Positions 1 through 64,000 of a DNA stretch of 64,000 nucleotides are shown here, piece after piece (position 1 is the stretch's first letter; the number at the start of each line of letters is the position of its first letter). This DNA comes from Effrenium voratum (lineage: Eukaryota; Sar; Dinophyceae; Suessiales; Symbiodiniaceae). Below the pieces are notes generated by a model. That model made no database searches and was not told the DNA's origin. It was given only the letters and a program-made list of their open reading frames with translations. Both the position numbers and the translations under genes were made by a program. The DNA is taken from NCBI GenBank assembly GCA_963377175.1, contig CAUJNA010000480.1:1178251-1242250 (forward strand), given 5' to 3'.

Positions 1-984
1 TATTTCTGTATTTCTGTATTTCTTTCTTGCTACTGAGTAGTGAGATCCTGAAAGTTCATGGGTGTGTCAGTTGGCATCTAACGCTGCGATTGCCAACCAA
101 CACTGAAGAATTTGCGTACCAGCTGTGCCACGGTCCAAACTTCATTCAACAGAAACTTCAATTCTACTTCCGCGCAAGTTTGGATGCTCTATCAATAGGT
201 CAAATCCATGGTTGCAGCACTGAGGGGACCAGTTGCGAGAGTTTGGCCTTGCGTTCCTTCTGCCTGGGCCGATTGAACGGTATGCACAGACATTTGTGAA
301 AATCCATCTGTTTGAAACCCTCGCGGTTCACCTCAGCGCTTCATACTCTATACTTGCAGGCAGAATGCCAAATCGTCCCATCCCTGAGGCCAAAACATCC
401 GTTCCTTGAACAGAAACGGGCCTGTTCGAGCTGAACGCAACGAACTCCCATGCTTCACCGGCGCAGGGTTGATTCAACAGGCGCTCCTTCCCCATTGGGT
501 CTCGGGCGGGTGCTCTTGGCATCCGAAGGAGCAGCACCCATCCGGCATTGAAAGAAGATCAAACGTTGGAAGTCAGTCGGCCACGCTTCGGGTTTGGGCT
601 CAGCAGAGTTGTATTTTGTCTTCCTTGTTCTGAGAGGGAAGCAAGGAGATAGAACAAGACCGAATCTTCACAAAATCTTGGAATGCTCAAGAGAATCTAT
701 TCGAAGAAGAAGGCTCTGCGTCTGCTTTCGAGCAACATAAGTGTGTCATAACATGCGATTGTGTTGCGGGTTGAAAAAAGCCACGTGGCCAATTCAAGCC
801 ATGAGTGCCAGAGTACAAAGCAACTCCAAAACTTGTAGGAGTGGACATGGCTCGTGCCTCATGACATTCTGGTGGGCAGGTTGTCAATCAAAACGTCACG
901 TTTGAGGCACGCTCATCTGGGCTTGCCACTAGTCGCAAAGCTCGTTTGACAGTGCACGACACACGCCATTTACCTGCAACTCAC
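1..984. other. No gene recognised at the left edge
   Basis: I see no exon-like island here with both a plausible splice site and GC-biased third positions. The open frames on both strands are short and compositionally like intron. If gene 3 continues past the exon at 985-1057, this is probably one of its introns. Confidence 0.4.
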
Positions 985-1057
985 CTTCGCGGCAAATTCG
1001 TGACACTTGCAGAGCCTTGGACTGCTGCAAGTCGCTGGCGCGGGAAGTTTAACCTCC
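985..1057 (-). CDS. Candidate internal exon of gene 3
   Basis: The minus strand has a pyrimidine-rich acceptor ending TTTTCAG and a canonical donor GTGAGT around a 73-bp island. In the phase that fits the exon at 1971-2024 it reads 'RLNFPRQRLAAVQGSASVTN'. A second frame, 'EVKLPAPATCSSPRLCKCHE', is also open, so the frame is uncertain although the splice sites are good. The product is unrecognised. The DNA between this and the next exon upstream in the gene (1058-1970) shows nothing I can name. Confidence 0.45.
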
Positions 1058-1970
1058 CTGAAAAGATTGAAATCGCCGCTGCAGCTGGACTTGCGCTGTG
1101 AGCCTGGACTCCCTGGACCCAACTGACTCAGCTGGAACAGCTTGGCCTTCGAACACAGGAGCCATTGTTCACGCCGCAACTGCTTGTAATTGGCTTAATT
1201 TAAAAAAAAAACGGTATCCGCAGTGGCGCCAATCATGTGTCAACCGTTGGCTTCGCGCGAAAGTCCCAACATTCCAATCGCAGAATCCAGCCAAGAGCGG
1301 CAGGGTGAAGCCTTCCTGCAGGGATGCGAAACACACGGGACAGAAAACGGTCACCTGGCGTGATGTCTAAGCAACGGTGAGTCAGATTGCGTGGTGTGAT
1401 GCTTAACGCTCCATTTCCCCAGGGCAGGGTTGCCAAGCCTAGTGTACCAATAACCACACAAATAGTGTGCCCATGACAAGCAACCAAAAAACCGACCGAA
1501 CCCATGTATGCCCCCGTAAAATTGGCATGGAACTCAAAAAGGGGGGTGCCCCAAAAGGATGTTCCTCTCTAAAGCGTGGCTTTCTAAGTTCCATGTTAGA
1601 CTGAAGCGTCTTCATGGCTCTCTCAAGGGCTGCATGCACCTGGCATGAAAACAATCACACAACACACTGTATTTCTTGTCGGAATCAATTGTGTACTGTC
1701 CCAGAATGCCGCGTTGACATGTATCATTTGCCGTGCTGAAGTTTGACGAGCGCAAGAGGGTTGGGCATGGACCCTGATACTGCCACGCAGGACTAGCGCA
1801 TTGCTGGGAAATGGACGGATACCAAGATGTGCCTTGGATGGCCAGAGAAGCTGCCCTCATGTGCATGGCGCTCCGACAGGCAATAGGCTTTCTCCCAGGT
1901 CATCCTCCTCTACTATCCTCCAGCACACGCGGGAGGACAGCACAGCTCCACTGCAGCTTAGGTCTCTCAC

Positions 1971-2024
1971 TTTCCTCCACAGCTCTGCTGGCTGTGCCTG
2001 CAGCAACGATGGCGTCAAAGCACC
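1971..2024 (-). CDS. Candidate internal exon of gene 3
   Basis: A 54-bp minus-strand island lies between a pyrimidine-rich acceptor (CTTTCTTTCGGCCGAG) and a GTGAGA donor. It reads 'CFDAIVAAGTASRAVEE', entering and leaving in phase 1, which joins in frame to the exons on either side. It is short and an alternative frame is open, so the call rests on the splice sites and phase. The family is unknown. The preceding intron (2025-4627) holds the TGTGTC array and the first copy of the 115-bp inverted-repeat element. Confidence 0.4.
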
Positions 2025-2417
2025 CTCGGCCGAAAGAAAGATTGGGGCTCAAGCACACAAAACGGGCAACAAGGACTCCCTGCAAGGCTCAGATTGATGG
2101 GGCAATGCTTTGAACTCAAGGTTTCAGCTCCCAGGATCCCCTATCTGAAAGTTGCCGCGATTGTGTGATGCAGTCAAATCGAAACTTGAGACTTCCCGTC
2201 AGTGAAAAACACACAAAAACGCCTCGTTAAGCAAGTAATGCTAGGTAGCTTATAGGATGTCATCTAGCTAATTTCCAGTATAACCTCAAAGGATCCTTGC
2301 GGTCAGGATGAAAGCAAGCCTTTGCACTCGTGCGGGCTGGCGGGCGGGGCACGCGCTGTGGCGGGCGTGCAGCAATTTGGCAATGCAAGTCTAGGTGTTT
2401 TTTTCCGTGTCGGTGTG

Positions 2418-2607
2418 TGTCGGTGTCTGTGTCTGTGTCTGTGTCTGTGTCTGTGTCTGTGTCTGTGTCTGTGTCTGTGTCTGTGTCTGTGTCTGTGTCT
2501 GTGTCTGTGTCTGTGTCTGTGTCTGTGTCTGTGTCTGTGTCTGTGTCTGTGTCTGTGTCTGTGTCTGTGTCTGTGTCTGTGTCTGTGTCTGTGTCTGTGT
2601 CTGTGTC
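2418..2607. repeat. (TGTGTC)n hexanucleotide microsatellite
   Basis: There are about 31 near-perfect hexamer units, flanked by looser TG-rich DNA to about 2760. The same hexamer family recurs in the array at 61186-62612. The apparent Val-Ser, Cys-Val and Leu-Cys open frames across it are repeat artefacts. It falls in the proposed first intron of gene 3. Confidence 0.9.
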
Positions 2608-3701
2608 AGTCTGTCGGCTTGGTTTGTGTCGGTGTGTGGGGGTCGTGATTGCGGTTGTGGCCGTGCTTGTGATTCAGCCTGTTGCTTTGTGCTTTTGTAT
2701 GTGTGCGTGTGCGTGTCTGTGTTGGTATTTGTCTTTGTGCTTGTGTGTGGGCAACCTATTATCCGGCAGAGTCAGCAGTTGTTGTTTGGGGGATGGTACT
2801 GACATCTAGTTGGTTTGTGTTGCTTTCGGGACCTGTGTCTGCTGGCTCATGTTGCTTCCCTCTTAAAACAACCGCCAGCTTTGACACACGTAAAGGAAGA
2901 CACAGGTCCTGTGAGCAGGCAAGGGCAAAGGCAACCAAGAGTCCCAAACCATCGCATCGGTATGTGATTTGCGCCTGTTGCCTTGTAAAATGTAACTGCG
3001 GCCCAGCGGCCTCTCACTCCGGGCGGGGGCCTCAGCAGGGGACGGCCTTCAGATTGAGGAGAGGAAACTGGGAAAACAAACATCATCTGTGTTCGCGAAT
3101 GCAAATACTTGTTTCTTCATTCTTTGTGTCTTCTTTGCACTGGAGATCCATGAAAGGGATTACTCGCCCTTTTGATCTGCCAACAAGCTGCTGAGACTGC
3201 GGTCTTGCGGCATAGGTTGCAATTCAAGGGAACATGAGAACACAGCCTTGGGCCTGACTGCCACCACATGTCGCGTGCAAGGACAAGCTGGCTCTCGTTG
3301 GAACACGGCCAGGTTTGTGGAATCCAACAAGCCATTTGATTTGGGTGTGGCTCAAAAATTGGTGCCCGACATGGCACCTTGGTAAATGGAAACGAAGACT
3401 AAAACTGGCGTAACTCTAGCTCTTTCATTTTGAGACATATCCAATTGAAATTGAGGGCGTCATTCATGCACCCAAAATCAGGTGTTCAGGTGTCCTCTTG
3501 AAAGTGGTGATACCGTGTCAGCCCCAAAGGCACCGCACCAGCATCGAATTAACTCAAAATCTGAAAACATGAGCAACACGCCTTGCATTGAGGGCGTCCT
3601 CCTCTCTCCGGTCTGATGCCAGGACCCCCACTGGTGGCGTCCGCTGCCGACTGCGCAGCCTGCCAAGTACCAGCCAAACTTTGGCACTTGAATAATGAAT
3701 A

Positions 3702-3816
3702 TGGCTGTGGGTCAAAACCAATGGTACCATTTTTTGGTAGGTGCACCACCCGTTTTAGTCTATTTTACTGGGGATTGGGATGTTCACTGGGGGGTCCGGA
3801 ATTTGACCCATGGCCA
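3702..3816. mobile_element. 115-bp inverted-repeat element (MITE-like), copy 1
   Basis: The element starts TGGCTGTGGGTCAAAA and ends TTTTGACCC-like then ATGGCCA, so its ends are near-perfect inverted complements over about 16 bp. A second copy of the same 115-bp length and orientation lies at 41284-41398, with most internal positions shared. Copy 1 is flanked by TA on both sides, which fits a 2-bp target-site duplication. There is no coding capacity. A non-autonomous DNA transposon is the natural reading; the family is not assigned. Confidence 0.7.
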
Positions 3817-4157
3817 TATAGGTACGAGTTTGCGAGGTGACGCACATAGAGTATTCCTAGAATCGTAGCTCGACTAGCTCCTTGCTACTAGCCTCTTTCA
3901 ACCTTGTAGAAATGCTTCGTAAAACTTAGATACAAGCATGGACCTCATGAGACACGTCCATAGTTGTATCTTGTTAGCAAACGAAACAATGCGCGCATGA
4001 TGCACAGGACACCAAGAACATGTTTCATATCGATCTGGAGCCCCAAACAAAAGGGTGAGCCACATGCACCAAACAAAGGACTATCTGGCCTCCCATTTGG
4101 ACAGTCTAGCAAGTAAACGTAAAAGCCAATGCACCGATCAAAGCAAAACCGAAATAT

Positions 4158-4284
4158 CAGGGCTGTTCAAAATGGAGGGTTGGCCAATCCTTATCCATCA
4201 TCCGTGTAGGGAAGCCACTACAAAAGGGACCAAATCCTTGCGTAACCGAAAGTAAGGATTAAGGATTACCCTTGAACAGCCCAG
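4158..4284. mobile_element. Fold-back element with 13-bp inverted ends
   Basis: CAGGGCTGTTCAA at the left pairs with TTGAACAGCCCAG at the right (12 of 13), and an inner AATCCTTA motif is also present in inverted form (GGATTAAGGATT). The unit is 127 bp and can fold on itself. No clear target-site duplication and no second copy in the window were found, so it may be a MITE or a chance fold-back. Confidence 0.4.
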
Positions 4285-4627
4285 GACATATTTGGTGCAG
4301 TTGGCCCTAGCAACACAACCCCGTCTGCAGCATCGGGAGGCCTGCACCAAGGGTCGCTCGCCTGGCTTTGCGCCGCCCCAGACCTGAGAGAAGCCCGAGA
4401 TGGCAACCCAAAGAAGCAGAAACCATCCTGGATGTCTCATCCAACTGGTGCAGGATTTTGTCCATCCACAGGCATGGGACATGGGCCATCCTCGTGATTT
4501 CTATGGGGGATTGCTTAACCTGGGACGCGCGCCAACACATCCGTGGGTGCTACCACGAAATGGACGAGCTTGAGAAGTGAAGGCCAGGTGAGGTGGGTTG
4601 CGCACGTCCGGCGGAGACCATGGCCAC

Positions 4628-4682
4628 TGACCAATGCAAAGGCGTCCTCGACTCTGGCCCTTTGCGCATGCCGCCGCGGCAT
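4628..4682 (-). CDS. Candidate first coding exon of gene 3
   Basis: The island begins at an ATG directly after TTTAAG and reads 'MPRRHAQRARVEDAFALV', with high GC at third positions, then a GTGGCC donor (or GTCAGT four bases earlier). With the GTGGCC donor its phase fits the exon at 1971-2024. It lies about 740 bp downstream of the gene 2 stop codon, as expected for a head-to-tail neighbour. The reading frame stays open further upstream ('GFDYGISFGFAFK'), so this may instead be an internal exon with a longer 5' part. The function is unknown. Confidence 0.4.
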
Positions 4683-5418
4683 CTTAAAGGCGAATCCAAA
4701 AGAGATTCCGTAGTCAAACCCACGGTGAAGGCATGCCCAGTGACACCACGGAACGCATCAACCAATAAAATGAAGCATCGAATTGCCTTTTGCCGCACGA
4801 CTGCCACTAGAGCGTTCCCGTGATGCCGTGATGAGTTTACAACACAGACGATTGAAATGGGTGCGAACAACCTGCTTCTGCAGAATATAAGGCTGTCTCA
4901 ATGAAGACGGTTGAGTCAAATATTGTGGATCAGAAATACACATCTTAGTAGCCGTAGCTCCACCAACCTGCGTAGAGGTGGGTTGGAATTGCAAAACAAA
5001 CCCGTCGCGCGTTCATGTCCCGAAGCACATGAAATCTCAAACCATGCCGACGGCATGCCCAACGTCCCCGCCATGCGAGGCTGGCGATGATACGAAAAAA
5101 GCAGCGGCATCGGGATACACTGTGAGACCTCAAGTCTTGTGGTTGGCCAAGACTGGCAACTGGATGTGCCACCAGCATTGAAGTGCCATGTCAAGTTGGT
5201 GGCAACAAGGAGCAAGAGATGCTCCTCTTCAAGATCAAGATAAGCCTCACAAATTCCCGGCATCGCAGCACTCATCGTAGAAAGCAGCATTTTGCATTTG
5301 GCATAGAAAAGCAGCCGCTATGCCTCCCTTAGCATGTTCAAGGTTTCGCACTGTTGCTGTTCACTGCAGCTTCACTCCCTCTGCAGCCGCATTCCCGGAC
5401 AGTGAAAGTGAGTTCAAG
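4683..5418. other. Intergenic stretch between genes 2 and 3
   Basis: No convincing exon, RNA gene or repeat was seen between the stop codon of gene 2 and the first proposed exon of gene 3. Any promoter or trans-splice acceptor for gene 3 would lie here, but I cannot identify one. Confidence 0.4.
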
Positions 5419-5496
5419 TCAATTGATCGTGAAGTCAACCCTCGGCTCCCCGGCATCGCGCGGGCCCGGAGGCGGAATCTGCTTCTTGTCCTTCAC
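5419..5496 (-). CDS. Terminal exon of gene 2 (small basic C-terminal tail)
   Basis: After an acceptor GCCGGCAAG the frame reads 'VKDKKQIPPPGPRDAGEPRV', continues DFTIN and ends at a TGA. Third positions are strongly GC-biased, unlike the AT-rich DNA just upstream. A slightly longer version starting at 5507 (adding AGK) is possible with the alternative splicing noted at 6665-6704. Read with the exons upstream, gene 2 would encode a short protein with one hydrophobic stretch and a Lys/Arg-rich tail. I do not recognise a family. The intron upstream (5497-6664) contains AT repeats and degenerate CCAGCATCCC-like motifs, nothing else. Confidence 0.55.
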   Translation of the reverse strand: MKDKKQIPPPGPRDAGEPRVDFTIN

Positions 5497-5644
5497 CTTG
5501 CCGGCAACTCTGGGAACCATTGAGCCCCCAGAAAATGCCTTGGGCCCTCTTCGGCATTGTCTGGTTTGAAAGGTCACCCATCTAGAAGACCCAGTAAATT
5601 TCAACACATTCACGGAACAACTATATTGAATCCACCTTTGTATG

Positions 5645-5702
5645 CATATATATATATACATATATATATATAAACACATATATATATATATATATATATA
5701 AA
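5645..5702. repeat. (AT)n tract
   Basis: An alternating AT run with a few interruptions, in the last intron of gene 2. The Tyr-Ile open frame across it is an artefact. Confidence 0.85.
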
Positions 5703-6383
5703 TGGTGCTTCTCAGCTTCCTATTTTTAAGTGTAAACCCAAATTGTACATTGTAGCTTCAAACCCTGTATTTTCCCAGTGTTCTTGGGGCTTGCGTGCTA
5801 AAAATCTGCGTTTCGCCTAGGTCTTTAGGGGGTTTCCCTCGGACGCGCAGGATCTGCATCCCCGGCATCATCAGGATTGTCGCTGTTCCAAGCGATGTTG
5901 GAATTGGCCTGTTAGTTGTCTGGGTGGGACCAAGGGCAGTGGTACGTTGAGGAACTGATGGAATTTGCAAATATGAGTGTTTTTTGCAGTTCCCCAGCTG
6001 TACAGGGCAGTTACTGCGAAACATCCCCTGCATTTTCGTGCTTTTGGAAGTCTATTTTTGGGGTATTTGAGGGGGGTTGCTAGTATCTGCTTTTGATGGT
6101 TGATTTTGGGGAATATCAAACACCTGTTTTTTTTTCACTTTTTTGAGGCCAGCCAGCTGCATTCCCAGCATTCCCGACATCTCTGGTATTTTCTGTGTTT
6201 GGTCAATTTTGTGTGTCTGGAAGTCTTGAAATTTTGGATGCGAAGATTGGGTCTGTTCCTGTACGTTGTGTGGCTGCATCCCTTGCATGTCCAGCATCCC
6301 CAGCATCACTTCCATGAAAAAAATGAAATAGGTCTTAAAATCCCTCGCACCCCACTGGCGTCGGCGGATCGCGTAGCGATTTC

Positions 6384-6407
6384 AATATATATATATATAT
6401 ATATATA
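6384..6407. repeat. (AT)n tract
   Basis: A short perfect alternating AT run, intronic to gene 2. Confidence 0.85.
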
Positions 6408-6664
6408 GAATGTATGCGTCATGAGTCCTTGTAATGCCTATCGGGAAAGGGCTCATAGTTGCAGCTCATGTCCAGGATCGTCCCAGATCTTCCATCTCTC
6501 ACGCGCGCGGCTGGTCAACTCTTACAATTGGATCGATGTGTCTTTTGTTGGGGGGGCCCACCAAAATGGATTCTTTTCTTTTGGTGTCCCTTTAAAACCA
6601 CCAAGAAACCAGGTACCAACTCAAACAACAGAAATAGCAAAGTCCCAATAGGGAAATCCACAAC

Positions 6665-6704
6665 GATGCTCCCCTCGCGGAGCCTCCCGCCGCGCCTTCG
6701 CACC
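6665..6704 (-). CDS. Candidate exon of gene 2 (Arg-rich)
   Basis: Following the acceptor TCTGCCAAG the island reads 'VRRRGGRLREGSI' to a GTTGTG donor, in phase with the exons at 7082-7139 and 5419-5496. An alternative is acceptor GGCAG at 6716, giving 'SAKGAKARREAPRGEH' in another frame, which would join directly from the exon at 7544-7653. Both frames are open and basic, so I can support an exon here but not its frame. Confidence 0.4.
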
Positions 6705-6842
6705 CTTGGCAGAGGCTGCCAATGAGGTCCGCTTGGGGGCCTCCGTTTTGCGCGGAACACGCGGGCGAAGATCAGAAAAGCCCAGCGGGCCACGGGGGTT
6801 CATCCCAGTCGGCAAGCAGGTCATGTTATGACCATATACATG

Positions 6843-6844
6843 TG

Positions 6845-6877
<33 letters not shown>

Positions 6878-6910
6878 GTTTAATTATTTACTTATTTATA
6901 TGTATACATA
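6843..6910. repeat. AT-rich simple repeat
   Basis: Alternating AT runs followed by TTTAATTATTTA-type sequence, in an intron of gene 2. Confidence 0.8.
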
Positions 6911-7081
6911 CTATGCGCATGCACATACATCATATGCACATACACATACAGAGTACAACGCACGTGATATCTACATATATATTTCTATATATCTCTTCTC
7001 TCGATAACTGGGTAGATCACGTCACCACAGTGGAGCAGCCATGTAAACCCCGAGAAGCTTGCAAACTGGTTGCACTCTCAC

Positions 7082-7139
7082 CTCATCTTGCATAACTGCA
7101 TAACTATACAGGCGGTCATGAGAGGGATCGCTGGGATGG
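7082..7139 (-). CDS. Candidate exon of gene 2 (hydrophobic segment)
   Basis: A 58-bp island ends at a GTGAGA donor and starts after GTCGCAG. It reads 'IPAIPLMTACIVMQLCKM', hydrophobic enough for part of a membrane span, entering in phase 1 (which fits 7544-7653) and leaving in phase 2. The next exon would supply a basic tail. The family is unknown. Confidence 0.4.
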
Positions 7140-7543
7140 CTGCGACAAGGTGCACAATCTGAAGGCACATGCGTGGCCATGTGTTGGCTTGATCTGGAAA
7201 TAGCTCTACTGACTGGTTGAACAAGTGTTGGGAGTCATGTGGTCTGGTGCAGCGCATGCTCGTCAAAAGTATTGACAATTAACAAAGCCTAAGGCCTAAA
7301 AAACCCATGTTGACCTAGGTTGAACATCCAAGGTCACTCAGAAAGCTACAGTCTAGGGCCACGTGCCTTTGCCGGGGCTGGTCTCCGCCATTGATTGGTG
7401 CCTGCGCCAAGCACCGGGTTGGCAAAAAGAGAAGTACAGCCGTCGGCCAAAGGGTCGAACCAGCATTGCTGAGAAAGCTGATCACGCGAGGCACAGCCAG
7501 AACCGGTCCGAACATCCCCCAGCATTGCACGGTGTGTACTCAC

Positions 7544-7653
7544 GCCCTTTGTCCGCACCTTCTGGCGCAGTTCTCACGGCAAGGCCAAAACTGGCCCAGG
7601 CATCCACGGTGCACCCCGCCTTGTGCCACATCGCTGTACGTGTTCCAGCTGGC
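7544..7653 (-). CDS. Exon of gene 2
   Basis: A canonical GTGAGT donor closes a 110-bp island that starts after GGTCACAG. In the GC-biased frame it reads 'MWHKAGCTVDAWASFGLAVR' preceded by PAGTRTA and followed by TAPEGADKG. Translation could start at the internal ATG, or the exon may be internal (phase 2 in, phase 1 out). The sequence is unrecognised. The flanking introns (7140-7543 and 7654-8425) hold only a poly-A tract and unremarkable sequence. Confidence 0.5.
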
Positions 7654-8169
7654 CTGTGACCTTAGCGATGCATCAACGCCGCTTCCACTTTTCAGGAACT
7701 CGAAGGCAGGGCGCGTCCATCCAAAGAGTTCCACTTCGAGGCGCCAATGCAGCGTTTGCAAGTTTCAAGTTTCCCGCCCCCCGTCGGCGTGGGGACTGGG
7801 GGTTTGAAACCAATGAAATATACAACGTGATTTGTCTTAAATGGGAGCTCCTTTGCAATGTTTGATTCAGACAATTAGAATTGACATGGATTCAATTAAA
7901 AAAGAAAAGGAACACTTCTCCCGAAGGAGTTTGAACATTTGATCAAAATCTAAAGGGCACAATTCAAGTAAGTATTTGCTGTTTGACATCTTCAGCTAAT
8001 TAAGGCTTTAATAGGAATAGCTTGCCAAATGCGGTGTTCAATGAAGTTTGTCTAGACAAGTAAAATGGAGCTCAATACAGAAAGACAGTCTTATCGTGTC
8101 TTCTATTTGGTAAGCATCCAATAGAAACTCAAGGAACGTGCAGCTTCAGTTCTATCAATTCAAGATTGT

Positions 8170-8201
8170 AAAAAAAAAAAAAACAAAAAAAAAAAAAAAA
8201 A
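8170..8201. repeat. Poly-A tract (+ strand)
   Basis: Two A runs separated by one C. On the minus strand this is a T run, and it lies between gene 2 exon candidates. A retrocopy tail was considered, but no retrocopy body was seen next to it. Confidence 0.8.
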
Positions 8202-8425
8202 CATTGTGCTTACATATGTGCTGCGTATTTGAAAGCTAATTGCGTTTTAGTCAACATCGTATTTGGAAAGATGTTCGTATAACAAATCGGAATCAAGGTA
8301 GATATCCTGATTGATCTATTTCGTGTTGTCGGTGTTGTCTTTGACAACTGGCGGTTTGTCACACTTAAAAACAAAACAGACACAAAAACAAATGAGTTGT
8401 TCAAGAAACAAAACCATTGGCAAAC

Positions 8426-8459
8426 CCCATGAGGGCACAGCTCAGGATGACGATCCTTT
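8426..8459 (-). CDS. Candidate small exon of gene 2
   Basis: A strong pyrimidine tract and acceptor (CTCTTTTTTTCAG) precede a 34-bp island reading 'RIVILSCALMG' to a GTTTGC donor. Its phase (1 in, 2 out) fits the exon at 7544-7653. It is very short, and a different frame ('KDRHPELCPHG') is also open. Confidence 0.3.
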
Positions 8460-9021
8460 CTGAAAAAAAGAGGCAGGCGACCGCGTCGCCGCTGCGGAAC
8501 CATCGCAACGCTGAACACCAATATGTTCCGAAACTCCAGTGCATGTTCACTTCTAGCAGCAAGAGCCCTCTTGTCGGAGTCTACAAACCGAAGTGTTTGA
8601 AGTGTCATGATGAAGGTTCGTCTGTAGCTGCCCGTACCAATGACAATAGAGCTGTTCATCCCAAACAATTCCATCCCGGGCGCAGGAGGTTTCAGAATTC
8701 CTTGCTTCCAATTGCCTGCTGCTCTCTTCGTTGCCAAGTACAAGTACCGTGCTTAACCTTTTTGGATGCAGGCAGCCTGCGAACAAATGCATGTTTGCGT
8801 CATGCGTGGGAAAACACGGCAACAGTTCCGCGGCCACGCAACCGCCGCCCAACAACAAGCCCAAAGCTAAGAGTGGAAATATATATATATATATAACTTT
8901 GGAAGCTTGTGATACCACAGTTTCCCGCAAAGACACAAAATACAATGCGTTTCGCGCTTGAATTCGTCAAGCTTCCCAAAGTCCACACGGCGCACAGGGC
9001 CAAATGTGCCTAGAACCTCCC
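8460..9021. other. Junction between the large gene and gene 2
   Basis: This holds the 3' flank of the large gene and the unresolved 5' end of gene 2. There is a short TA run near 8880. I see no exon I can support and no identifiable promoter. Spacing of at most about 560 bp implies tightly packed head-to-tail genes. Confidence 0.4.
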
Positions 9022-63640
<54,619 letters not shown>

Positions 63641-64000
63641 CTTCATGCACCTCACGTGGACGAAACCATGCAGGTGCTACTGGATAATCCGACACCCCTT
63701 CTTGTTTGAGGCAACCAAAACCACTTCGGCTTTTCCCTTTGGCAAGATGAGGAAAACTGTGGTTTGAGACGGACCAAATCAGTTCTCCCTCGCTGGAGGG
63801 GCAGCGAATGCAACATATTGCCGGTGGAGTATTGCCGACATTGTACCCATTTGAATGCCGGAGACTTCAACGTTCAAGGGTTGGTCCCTGGGTGTGGATT
63901 TGGATCAAGCCTTTTCGGGCAGCTCAGGTTGAGCAATAAGAAGGATCATCCAGCCATGGCACACTGCCATGCTACAAGAAGATGGAGTACGCCACGGATG

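Noticed and set aside
5645..6910. AT palindromes as transcription terminators or origins
   Set aside because: They are ordinary alternating AT microsatellites inside proposed introns, with no stem-loop plus T-run layout.
8210..8743. A 177-residue minus frame
   Set aside because: AT-rich third positions and no family signal; only a 34-bp part with good splice sites was kept as a weak exon candidate.

Overview
The window looks like nuclear DNA of a eukaryote, most likely a dinoflagellate. It has no dense prokaryote-style gene packing. Instead, short exon-like islands with strongly GC-biased third codon positions, many only 34-150 bp, lie in much longer introns. All the islands I trust are on the minus strand. 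Many end at GT, but a sizeable minority fit best with a GC 5' splice site. GT plus frequent GC donors, very long genes and head-to-tail genes on one strand are known traits of dinoflagellate nuclear genomes; the assignment to this group is inference. No rRNA, tRNA, CRISPR array, bacterial operon or organelle gene was recognised.

Layout on the minus strand, so transcription runs from high to low coordinates. (1) From 63640 down to a TAA ending at 9022 runs one very large gene whose 5' end is off the window. I could chain 52 exons (about 4.1 kb coding, about 1,380 codons, in 54.6 kb). Splice phases agree at 50 of 51 junctions; the one that does not is between 28237 and 27416. The product is a polytopic membrane protein: a Cys-rich, probably extracytoplasmic N-terminal part, a first membrane span near 57.1 kb, then a dozen or more hydrophobic segments mixed with basic loops, a Cys-x2-Cys segment near 12.1 kb, and an acidic Asp-Ala-Ala repeat tail. 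I do not recognise its family. (2) A second small gene ends with a TGA at 5419; exon candidates run back to about 8459. (3) A third gene may begin near 4682 and leaves the window at the left edge.

The introns hold most of the other structure. There is a huge TTG/TTGTTC tract followed by TG-rich DNA (43.8-47.4 kb) with an internal segmental duplication, a CAT/CAG-rich array (59.4-60.1 kb), TGTGTC-type arrays (61.2-62.6 kb and 2.4-2.6 kb), CTTT/CTTCC tracts (25.1-25.5 kb), a 90-bp tandem repeat (16.3-16.6 kb), and two copies of a 115-bp inverted-repeat element that looks like a MITE (3.7 kb and 41.3 kb). Many long open frames in these arrays are by-products of the repeats.

Limits: exon borders were chosen by eye from splice dinucleotides, phase and codon bias, with no transcript or homology search. 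Individual borders may be off by a few bases, some exons may be missed, and the long chain could in principle be more than one transcript.
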